Positions 1 through 8,453 of a stretch of DNA of 64,000 nucleotides are shown piece after piece. Source of the stretch: Clarkia xantiana subsp. parviflora (lineage: Eukaryota > Streptophyta > Magnoliopsida > Myrtales > Onagraceae); NCBI GenBank assembly GCA_036873135.1, contig JAPTYO010000002.1, positions 37,501,452-37,565,451 on the forward strand. Reading direction: 5' to 3'. The first letter of the stretch is position 1; the number at the start of each line of letters is the position of its first letter. The notes beneath the pieces were generated by a model. The model was given only the letters and a program-made list of their open reading frames with translations. It made no database searches and had not been told where the DNA came from. The position numbers and the translations under genes were made by a program.

Positions 1-620
1 TGACCAAAGAGTGGTGATACAAGAGCAAAAACTAAGGATCCTATAAAAGATACCGATGTGAAACAATGACAGAGCTTGTAATCTATTTCAAGTTTCAGGC
101 CATCTTTTCTAGTGTTTCACATTTAGTTATTTCCATTCAATTTCGCTTTCTTTTTTGTGCATTTCCAGTGACCTAAGACTTGGCTAAAAGTACTCACACA
201 TTGAGGAAATAACAGAAGTCCATATGATGAACCCACAATAGGCTCAACTAAACAAAATGTAGAGGTCCTAACGAAAGATAATGGAATTCTACGCAGATAT
301 GTCTATGTAGAAAAAAAAACATCTAAATTAGCTGAAATTCAACTTCTATTACCAAAAAAAAAACTTCAATTTCTTATCTCAACACTTTCTCAGTTACCAA
401 GATTATCTAGTACAGATATATTAAGTGATTCCATCGTTTTGGACTCAAAACAATCGGATTCAAAATAGAAGCGCCGGTAGAATCAATAATATTCATATGG
501 CAAGAATTTTTGAACAATTTTCCGTTTGGAGTATCGAAACTCTACCAAACCATTCATTGAAGTATGAATTTTTACTAACGAATGGATACTGTAAAAGGAA
601 GGTGAGAGAAAGAGAGAGAC
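1..620. other. Likely intron of the TOM5-like gene and/or intergenic DNA
   Basis: AT-rich sequence downstream (in minus-strand terms) of the exon ending at 621. I looked for a second exon with the usual TOM5 C-terminal membrane segment and did not find one, so it either lies beyond the window edge or has been lost. Confidence 0.4.
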
Positions 621-707
621 CATGTTAAAAGCCCACTTTTCATCGTCATTAATCTGAGCATTCCAGAAAGCCTTGACTTTGTCGCGCGATATCAGAGAGT
701 CCGCCAT
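621..707 (-). CDS. TOM5-like mitochondrial import subunit, first exon (partial)
   Basis: The ATG at 707 opens a 29-residue stretch beginning MADSLISRDKVKAFW and ending KWAFNM, where a GT donor follows at 620-619. Plant TOM5, as I remember the family, is a protein of about 54 residues whose N-terminal half reads similarly (a charged KxKAFW segment, then D-E-K-W-A-x-N-M) and is followed by one membrane helix. TOM5 is a small subunit of the outer-membrane translocase TOM40 complex. Reading through the donor gives low-complexity sequence, which supports an intron. The upstream minus-strand sequence is pyrimidine-rich and contains an AAACCCTAG box, as in many plant genes for mitochondrial or translation proteins. 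The second exon is not visible, so this may be a real gene running off the window or a fragment. The family call rests on memory. Confidence 0.5.
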
Positions 708-749
708 TGATAGAGAGTCGCCTTCTTCGATGATCGATCTCGGCTTCCG

Positions 750-758
750 CTAGGGTTT
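750..758 (-). promoter_or_regulatory. AAACCCTAG (telo-box-like) element in 5' UTR
   Basis: On the minus strand the sequence 43 bases upstream of the TOM5-like ATG reads AAACCCTAG. Such boxes are common just downstream of transcription starts in plant genes for translation and organelle biogenesis. Position and strand fit the exon at 621-707. Confidence 0.45.
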
Positions 759-770
759 TGGTTGGGGGAG

Positions 771-1462
771 AAGGGAAATAAAAAAAAAAAATAATAATAA
801 TGGGGTTTAGTTTAGTTTTATTGCGCCTTCTGAAATCTGGATGAGAGGCCCACAAGTAAAATGGCTCAAATTCATTGGGCCAGAACAGATAAAGAGAGCC
901 GCTTTATTAAATTTGACAGCAAAATACTGTTTCAAGCATTTCCCCGGGCAACACGCATTGTTGGATATTTTATGTAACATTGTTAGAAGTATTGTTAAAG
1001 TTTAGAATATGGTAACAACCAATAAAAGTTATCAATATAATATAGTTTGTGCATATAAAATTTGGTAACTCATTGGAGATGTTTAACAACTTTGAGTTAC
1101 CATAAAAATTAAATTGAATATGATGCAGAATATCAAATACTTTATAAACAATTTAAACAACTTATCCATTGAATTATGTACTATTCACAAATATTTACCA
1201 AATCACTTATTAGCATAATGTAGACCTCAAACTTGATCCATATGCAACATATAATGCAAGTACATAGAAACTGAAACATCATATCATCATAGTCATAAAA
1301 GAATGTCACTGGAAAAAAGTTAGTTTTTACGAATATCCAACCAATAAAATCATCTCGAAAAGCTGATACTAGCTTGTACCATAATGGTTGTCATTGTCAA
1401 GTTAGTAAGATTTTAAGCAAGACTGCACCATTGGTGAGTGGTGAGTGGTGAGTGTTAGGGAT
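771..1462. other. AT-rich intergenic DNA, no gene seen
   Basis: No coherent reading frame on either strand. A short GTGAGTG repeat, about three copies, lies at about 1436-1455 just before the LTR of element A. Confidence 0.5.
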
Positions 1463-1909
1463 TGATGGATATACGCCCAATTGGAACCCGTTTTTGTTCA
1501 GACTGTCTTATTCTGATCACCCCACTTGTGATTGTAAATTGAAACTTTGACCCGAATACCCCACCAATAGCATTAATGGCCCGGACGGACCGAGGTACTC
1601 GTCTGGGCCCCTCCAACAGTCTCACTTAGGTGAGATCGGGTGGACCAACCCGATCTCTCCTAGGAGGGGTCGGGTAGGCTACCCCACCTCTCCCATGAGA
1701 GATTGGGCAGGCCTACCCGACCCTAAGCCTCGGGGGTCCGATTTCTCGTCTGACTCCAAGGGTCGCGACACCTTTTCTCACCCGTCCCACACTTAGATTA
1801 TTTCGCCTACCTCTCCATACTTTAAGGGTCTAATCATACAGTTATGAGATAATTAAGTATGCTTAGGGGATTAATGAGGTCATTAAGCCACCTTAATCCC
1901 CATGAAGCC

Positions 1910-1917
1910 TATAAATA
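1910..1917 (+). promoter_or_regulatory. LTR TATA box of element A
   Basis: TATAAATA preceded by AAGCC. The same box, in the same context, occurs in the LTRs of B (4306-4313 and 12729-12736 on the minus strand) and C (32730-32737). Confidence 0.7.
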
Positions 1918-2033
1918 CTGCTCGTATCCTATTCATTTTCATCACGTTGATTATTTCACTAGCTTCAGCTCTGTCTTCTCTCTAGTTTGTCTCTCTAGAA
2001 ATATTATACTGACTTAGGCATCAGAGAGGGTTC

Positions 2034-2070
2034 ACCAAGCACCACCACCCCCCCCCCCTCCGTGCTTGGT
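2034..2070 (+). other. LTR hairpin with C-tract loop (element A)
   Basis: Perfect 9-bp stem, ACCAAGCAC at 2034-2042 pairing with GTGCTTGGT at 2062-2070, enclosing a 19-base loop with 11 consecutive C. It sits right after the TTAGGCATCAGAGAGGG box and downstream of the TATA, so it should be present in the transcript. Equivalent hairpins occur in B and C. Confidence 0.7.
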
Positions 2071-2229
2071 ACTGCCCCTATTGCAAGTCGGTCGGAAGGA
2101 AGAAGTCGGAAGAAGAGAAGGATACGGATCAGACCATCTAGTGGATAGAACAGCGGATCAAGCTTTTTACCCGTGAGAAGTGACACTTGGACCGACAACC
2201 CGTTGACCCGAGTGACGGGACTTAACACT

Positions 2230-2245
2230 TGGCGCCGTCTGTGGG
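2230..2245 (+). other. Primer binding site of element A
   Basis: TGGCGCCGTCTGTGGG starts two bases after the LTR end. The first nine bases fit the 3' end of tRNA-Asp as used by many plant gypsy elements; the remainder diverges, so I do not assign the primer tRNA. Confidence 0.75.
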
Positions 2246-2278
2246 TTTTGAACAAAAAGCCTACCTGTCACGAGTCAG

Positions 2279-3113
2279 GTGGCGAACATATACGTTATTC
2301 ACAGAGGCTTTGGAGCAGGTAGTGAATCAGCAAATGCAAGAGAGGCATATATGACACAAGTAGGAGATAGCACAATCAAAGAAAAGAAAGTAAAGGAGGA
2401 AAGAGAAGATACCATTCAGTTCTCAAAGAAGGACATGAAGCATGTGTTACCAAAGAACAACGACGCCTTAATCAAAACGATGAAAATTACTGACATGGAC
2501 ATAGGTAGAATCCTAGTAGATGGGGAAGCTCGCCAAGCATCCTCAGCAAGAAAGTGATTGACCTATTAGGCGTGAGACCAAGTAGCATAAAACAAGTGCA
2601 CTCCCCCTCATAGGATTTTCAAGAGAGCCAGCCTACCCACTGGGGGCAATCACACTACTCGTGACATTAGGCACATGCCCGAGGCATTTGAAGATCGATG
2701 TTCCTTTCCTTATTATTGAATGAATGGATGAATACAATGGAGTTGTAGGTACCACCACAATTAACAAATGGAGCATAGTGCCATCAACACCACATCAGAA
2801 AATGAAGTTCCCCACAAGTGAAGGAATCAGGGAGGTAAAAGGAAATCAGAAGGTGGCAAGAAAATGTGAAATGATTGCACTCAACAAGAAAAATAAAACA
2901 AAAAAGGAGATCCTATCAATAGATGAGGATCCAAGGGAGGATCACTAAAGACCTGCACCTATGGAGGAACTTAAAAAGATACTGATAGAGGAACCGGAAA
3001 GAAAAGTGAAAATCGGGACAACCTTGGCTGAAAAAGAAGAATCACAAATAGTAGCATTTCTAAGGGAATACAAAGATCTGTTCTCTTGGTCACCAAGCGA
3101 TATGCCTGGGATA
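2279..3113 (+). pseudogene. Decayed protease and pol N-terminal region of element A
   Basis: Starting at a GTG where B has ATG, the frame reads ANIYVIH, then an FSKKDMKHVLPKNNDALI segment and MDIGRILVDG, the aspartic-protease active-site region. A base is missing next to the active site (about 2523) compared with B, shifting the frame. Further shifts and stops follow, then MDEYNGVVGTTTINKW, then a stretch up to WSPSDMPGI, where homology ends just before the RT domain. In element D the corresponding ORF starts about 930 bases earlier with capsid and zinc-knuckle-like regions; here nothing lies between PBS and ANIYVIH, so gag is absent. RT, RNase H and integrase were deleted. It cannot encode a working protein. 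Confidence 0.85.
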
Positions 3114-3993
3114 ACACACAGCCCCAGCCTCATGACAAGGCAATCGCCTACTCATGATGCAGTGCGACAGGTTCCAACCCCTCGTGCAAGACAACCCTCG
3201 GTACACCTCTCCCAGGATAGATGGGCACTTTGAAAGACAAGGCTTTGAGCATGTAACTCACGGAGTGACATACTATGTTACTACATCACTACTACAATGG
3301 GAAGACTTACAGACAGCACAGTGGAGTGAGATCACACATAGCGTATACGAAGGATATACCTCCACCTAGTCCGCCTTGGCAAGGAGGCGACCTTATAATT
3401 ACCAAGGAAGTAGGGGATATCAACACCCCCGCACCCATATCCTTCACATATCCTCTTATTTAATTTAACTGCATAACAATTCAACTTCCTGAAAGGGTTA
3501 TATTCTGATACTCGATATCACCATGTTTTCCAAGAATGATCATACCGGATGTCTTCGGGCTCCGTATTATATATATATACACAGGCTGACTACCAAAAGA
3601 GTCCATCAAAAACCCAGCCGCAACCAAGAGAGTCGCCACCAAGATTGCACACCACTGACGAACGAAAGCATCGTCATTAATCAGAACATCTCCGCCGACA
3701 AACGGTCTTGTTCAAACACGTTTGTTCGACACTACCGTTTGCTTAACTTCCTCAAAGGAACGCATAAGGAACAGATTGCTCAACCTCAAAGGGCACCTAT
3801 AAGGCCAAGACTCTGGGAAAAGATCACTAAGATGGAAGGCTCACTTCCAAAAATAAGTTGAACACTCTCAACATCCTATAGAAGAATTACCATGAGGGTC
3901 ACAAATGACTACCCCCACTACAACCTTCCAAAAAGATTCTTAGTGCTACGTTCCTCGGAAGGCACCATCGGGCATTGATATGCAAGGGGGGCA
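3114..3993. other. Element A internal region without recognisable genes
   Basis: It follows abruptly after the pol fragment. Only short open frames, none recognisable. It ends in a purine-rich GCAAGGGGGGCAC stretch just before the insertion point of element B. Confidence 0.6.
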
Positions 3994-3998
3994 CAATC
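3994..3998. repeat. Target-site duplication of element B, left copy
   Basis: CAATC directly before the LTR end at 3999, identical to 13212-13216. Five bases is the normal size for Ty3/gypsy integration. Confidence 0.9.
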
Positions 3999-4822
3999 TG
4001 TTAGGTTCCGAATCTAGGGTCAACGGGCGGTCGACTCAAATCTCGTTCCTCACTGGAGATGTCGCGGATCTGATGCGCTCGGGTTATGCTGTCCTAGCTC
4101 GTGTCCTTCCTTCCTTAACTTCTCTTCTCCTCTCGCCCTGCAAGAGGGGCAATACCAGGCACAGAGGGGGGGGGGGGGGGGGTGGTGCCTGATGAACCCT
4201 CTCCGATGCCTAAGTCAGTACGGTTTTAGAGAGATAAAGCTAGAGAGATGTCAGAGCAGAATTATGCAACTTGCCAAGATGATCTAATGAATAGTGGAGG
4301 TGCGGTATTTATAGGCAAAGATGTCATTAAGGTGGCTTAATGATGTCGTTAACCTTTAAATACAGTTAATTAACCTTTAAGTACGTAATTAAGACCTTAG
4401 GATACGGAGAAGGTTGGCGGAAATAAACCGAGTATGGGAGTCCGAGAATGGTGCCGGGGCCCTTGGGGGGAAGGAAAATCCGACCCCCAAGGGTAGGGGT
4501 TGGGTGAGGCCACCCAACCCCTCCTAGGGGAGATAGAGTTGGCCAACCCTATCTCCCCTAGGGGAGATCGGGTTGGCTGACCCTATCTCCCCTAGGGGAG
4601 ATCGGGTTGGCTGACCCGATCTCCCCTAGGGGAGGTCGGGTGTGGCCACCCGACCTCACCTAGGTGAGTCTAACTCGGCCGGACGAGCGCTTCGGCCTCG
4701 TCCGGACCGTTGGTGTTTTCGCGAAGTGTTCGGGTTGAAGTTTCGATTTACAATCATTAACGGGGTGATACAAATAAAACGATTCGGAAGTCAACGGGTT
4801 CAAATTGGGCGTATATCCAACA
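3999..4822 (-). repeat. Element B 3' LTR (824 bp)
   Basis: On the minus strand it runs TGTTGGATATACGCC... to ...CTAACA. It contains three tandem inverted units built around the palindrome ATCTCCCCTAGGGGAGAT (about 4540-4640), one more than the other LTR, and a 17-base G run at 4166-4182. TATA at 4306-4313 and the shared box at 4198-4215 lie on the minus strand. Confidence 0.92.
4156..4191 (-). other. LTR hairpin with C-tract loop (element B, 3' LTR)
   Basis: CAGGCAC at 4156-4162 pairs with GTGCCTG at 4185-4191; read on the minus strand the loop holds 17 C. It lies in the same LTR position as the hairpins in A and C but has different stem bases. Confidence 0.65.
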
Positions 4823-4838
4823 CATGCCCTCGAGTCAA
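4823..4838 (-). other. Polypurine-tract-like stretch of element B
   Basis: On the minus strand, GACTCGAGGGCATG directly precedes the 3' LTR. Element A has the related AACTCAGGGGCAAG before its 3' LTR. It would prime plus-strand synthesis. The match to a classic tract is modest. Confidence 0.5.
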
Positions 4839-5361
4839 CCAATGGCCTAACCCTTGATTGACTCTATTTTAGGATGGTATGACACGCACAATTTGAAACC
4901 GGGGTTTTACCTTTCGTCTGAATGCTTGCTTACCCACGGATGCGTGCCTCTGACTCTGCCCCCTGCCTTATGAGATAGAGGAATTGTAAACGTCAGAGTA
5001 GCACGGACGTGTGCCTAAGCACGCGTTCGTCTGAGGTGGGAGTAATAAATCTATCCTTGCTACGGGCGTATATTCGAAAAATACACGCTCGCATAGGGAT
5101 GCAATACGAATATGGCTAAGCGATTCATACTTCAATTTCATGCCGGGATTTCACTTAAGTGGAGAAAAATTTAATTTTGGTCTGAAAATTTTTCTAAGTA
5201 TGGGATGCTCAAGAATAGACCTATGGGGTGTTAACTATGGTGAGTGTGAGTTTAACCGTGGTTAATGGGAACTAGTTTTTGAATCTGTCCCTTAAAATCT
5301 TCCTTTCTAAAAATCAACGGTGCCGATTTGGCGGCTTTGGAAAAACCCTAATCCTTTGTAC

Positions 5362-5369
5362 TATAAAAG
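5362..5369 (+). promoter_or_regulatory. TATA box for the antisense gene of element B
   Basis: TATAAAAG on the plus strand, followed by a pyrimidine-rich stretch, as at a plant core promoter. A plausible 5'-UTR intron follows: donor GTATGTGT at 5471 and acceptor CGACAG ending at about 6048, which would join a leader to the ATG at 6065. Confidence 0.5.
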
Positions 5370-5694
5370 AGTTAGTGATTACCTCATTCTCGTTGTCCTT
5401 TTCTCTTCTTTTCTTTTTGACGGTGGGATTTCTGGTCGGACTTACTTTTCGGGGCGCGCGTCGCATTGAGGTATGTGTCTTTTCTTTTGTGTAAGCATTG
5501 CTTTTGGGGGATTTAATCCCGCTTCTCCCTCGATTGTTTCTTTATTTGTCTCGTTTTTGATTTGTGGGTCTTCACAGTGATACAGTCCTGTTTGATTCAT
5601 CCTCTTTCCATCTTCTTGACCCCATGTATCTGTTTACTGGCGCGTGGGGTCTTCTACCCTGGGATTATGACTATCTCCCCTTGCCCCTTGCCCC

Positions 5695-5930
5695 TTGCCT
5701 CTGCCTGTTGGCCCGTGGGGTCTCTCTATGCTGGGGGTTATAACTATCTCCCCCTGCCCCTGCCTCTGCCTGTTGGCCGGTGGGGTCTCTCTATGCTGGG
5801 GGCTATAACTATCTCCCCCTGCCCCCTGCCTCTGCCTGTTGGCCGTTGGGGTCTCTCTATGCTGGGGGCTATAACTATCTCCCCTGCCCCCTGCCTCTGC
5901 CTGTTGGCCGGTGGGGTCTCTCTATACCCT
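5695..5930 (+). repeat. About 66-bp tandem repeat, four copies, in the leader intron of the antisense gene
   Basis: The unit contains CTGCCTGTTGGCC, GGGGTCTCTCTATGCTGGGG and TATAACTATCTCCCC, spaced 65-67 bases apart. It lies inside the inferred 5'-UTR intron, between promoter and ATG of the antisense gene. Confidence 0.85.
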
Positions 5931-6064
5931 CTTTCTATTCTTACATTTTGATTCTGTATTTGTCGTTTTAGGAGAGTGAGTTTCCTCTCGTCCCTACTAT
6001 CCCTTTTCTTTTTTTCTTGGGCTGAGCTTGCGTTTTTTCGATCGACAGATTTCCCCGTTGATTG

Positions 6065-7132
6065 ATGAGGAGTAAGAGGCCGGTACGGGTGGGAGTAGTT
6101 AACTCTGGGACCGGACCTTCTATTGCAAAAAGATCGGTTTTTTATGGTGCGGGGAGGTGTCCTCTAAATGGAGGTAAGGGCGGTGGTGATGTTAGGGTAC
6201 CATCTTGTTTCTATATTGATGCCCCCCAATCGAGGGTCCGGGAGCCCTCTTTTCCTTCTTCTTTGTTTGGTAAGTCCTCGAATGTCTGAGTTCCCTTAGT
6301 GTATATTGGTGTTTACTCCATACCTTGTTGTAGGTAGACTTCGTCTTCCGCGTTTGAGTCGGAAAGAGTTGTCTCGTCCTCCTGTTGATGGAATTGTTGG
6401 GTCTGAATGGGTGCCTTATTATGGGCGTGGGGCTCGTTTTGACAACCAATCTTCTTTGCAAACTCCTGAGGTTGGAGTTCGTGTTCTGCAGTCTGCTGTT
6501 CCTCCTGTTGATCGTGTGTCCCCTTCTAAAGGGTCGGGGGCTACTTATGAATTGGCTCGTGATGTGTTGGCTCGCTATGCTTCTGTAACTTTTCTTAGTC
6601 GTGTTATCCTTTAGGACATTTCTCTTTCGTGCGTTATCTGTCTCATCCTTTGTTTTTGTCGCAGGGTATTGCCGAACTTGTTAATTTGTCCACCCTTGTT
6701 ATTGATCTTGCTGAGGAGAAAAAGGTGCATGAGGACACTTGTGTCTCCCTTAACTCCCAGCTTGTTAGTTGTTTGGAGCATAGTCGTATCACAGATTTGC
6801 AGTGCCAAGATTTGGAGAGACGTATTGCCTTTCTTAGAGAAGAGATTGAAACCTTGAGACAAAAGTCTTATCGCGATGAAGTACTTCGGGCTGCTGAGCT
6901 GGTGTCCCTTGAGGAGATGTTTCGTGTGGATTCGAAAGGGTGTGCTATCGCTGAGTATAAGGCTTCTTCCTCTTATCAGACTGCTATCGATGTTCGCTGC
7001 TCTGTGGCTAAGCGTATTTATTTAAAGGAGATTCTCGAGCGTATGTACATGATTGCTCCTGACTTTCCTTTTTCTCAGCTTGGTGATTTGTCTGACTTCG
7101 CTGTTAGGCATATTGCGAAGATGAGGAAGTAG
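6065..7132 (+). CDS. Spliced antisense accessory protein of element B (coiled coil)
   Basis: It runs opposite to pol. Three exons join in phase: 6065-6269 (donor GTAAGT), 6334-6584 (acceptor TTGTAG, donor GTAACT) and 6665-7132 (acceptor GTCGCAG), giving about 307 residues with no internal stop. The first part, MRSKRPVRVGV onward, is basic and glycine-rich. The last exon is largely helical and heptad-rich (IDLAEEKKVHEDTC..., then LERRIAFLREEIETLRQK), so a coiled coil is likely. Extra antisense ORFs between pol and 3' LTR are known from plant Ty3/gypsy elements of the Tat lineage. Element D has a longer counterpart, also ending in a coiled coil. The function of such proteins is unknown to me. 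That the frame is fully open beside a pol with three stops suggests selection or recent origin. A TATA box lies upstream at 5362. Confidence 0.65.
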
Positions 7133-7564
7133 TACGCCTATCTCTTGTGGTGGTCTCGCGAGTTTGTGACTTGAGGTTCTTCTTGTGGTGTCTTCTTACT
7201 ACTGCTTTTGTTTGTGGGTTGCGGTTGTCTTTAGAGTTTAAAACTCCAACTTTCCTAGTTTTGCCATCTTTGGTTGATACACTTGTCTTTACTCATGGTA
7301 TACATGGCAGGATGATTATCTCTCTTCTCTTGATAACTCCCTATGCCTTGGTATGTAGTTCTTTGGTTATGGACCCTTCCCTTAGTGTGTTTCCTTTACT
7401 TGTACTTCTTTTGTGTTTTCCTTCATGCCATACCTGCTATTTCATCAAGAAAAAACGTTATGTGTTCTTCTCATCACTTTACTTTGAAATTACTTTTCTC
7501 ATGGGGTCCTTCTTGGTATAGTGCAATGCTCTCTTCTGATACCCTTTGAATGGTATGTATGGTA
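7133..7564. other. 3' flank of the antisense gene, no further gene
   Basis: T-rich sequence with short open frames only. It probably contains the 3' UTR of the antisense transcript. Confidence 0.4.
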
Positions 7565-8165
7565 TTGTTAGACCAAAGATACGCTCTTGGTGGGCGTCGA
7601 GTCTGTTTGCGAGACAGGCTCTCGGAGGGCACTTAACGTTTCACAGGATAGGCTCCCGGAGGGCACAGGTTAGACCAAAGATACGCTCCTGGTAGGCGTC
7701 GAAATCTGTTCACGAGAATGGCTCTCGGAGGGCACTTAACGTTTCACATGATAGGCTCCCGGAGGGCACAGGTTAGACCAAAGATACGCTCCTGGTAGGC
7801 GTCGAAACTGGTAGTTTGAAATCTACCTCAAGATACGCTCTTGGGGGCGTCGAATCTGGTAGGTTGCAAATCTACCTCAAGATACGCTCCTGGGGGCGTC
7901 GAAACTCGTAGTTTTTGGAAACCACTCTCAAGATACGCTCTTGGTGCGTCGAAGGTCGTAGTATGAAAACTACTCTCAAGATACGCTCTTGGGGGCGTCG
8001 AAGGTCGTAGTATGAACACTACTCTCAAGATACGCTCCTGGGGGCGTCGAAATTCGTAGTTTTTGGAAACCACTCTCAAGATACGCTCTTGGGGGCGTCG
8101 AGGGTCGTAGTATAAAAACTACTCTCAAGATACGCTCTTGGGGGCGTCGAAATTCGTTGTTGACT
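7565..8165 (-). repeat. Tandem repeat array downstream of pol (element B)
   Basis: Two repeat types. 7565-7800 has two and a half copies of a roughly 110-bp unit containing GTTAGACCAAAGATACGCTC and GGCTCTCGGAGGGCAC. 7828-8160 has about six copies of a roughly 59-bp unit built on CTCAAGATACGCTCTTGGGG. On the minus strand the same motif recurs in element A at 15640-16560, in the same orientation relative to the element. Confidence 0.88.
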
Positions 8166-8453
8166 TGGAGTCATATCTGTGTAAGGATAACTTCACGATT
8201 ATATCACCACATTCATTGGAAAATACCTTTGAAGGAAATCCTACTCCCTTAAGAGCATTCATGTTTTTTGTGCACATGGGGTGCCTTGGGTGGGTCAAGA
8301 CACCCTTTGGAGGAAATCAAAGATAGTTGTAGAGTTGGAGTAACTTCGTGAGTTCTCCTTCTCAAAAGTTGTTTTTGGAAAACTTAGAAAGCTTGAACAT
8401 GCAAAGTGCTAAATATGAAACTAAGGATATGGTCTTTTGCTTGTGCTTTCTTC

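Larger units (their letters stand above)
1463..2227 (+). repeat. Element A 5' LTR (765 bp)
   Basis: It starts TGATGGATATACGCCC and ends ...CTTAACA, directly before a TGGCGCCGTC primer-binding region. The first 400 bases are repeated at 19689-20129. It contains inverted GGTCGGGT/ACCCGATC-type repeats at about 1628-1735, a TATAAATA box at 1910, the shared box at 2013-2030 and an 11-base C run at 2048-2058. Confidence 0.9.

Noticed and set aside
1458..1462. Target-site duplication GGGAT for element A
   Set aside because: The 3' LTR is truncated, so the right flank is not the original one and no comparison is possible.
5562..5951. Plus-strand ORF with repeated LPVGRWGLSMLGA segments
   Set aside because: It is a translated tandem repeat inside the inferred leader intron of the antisense gene.
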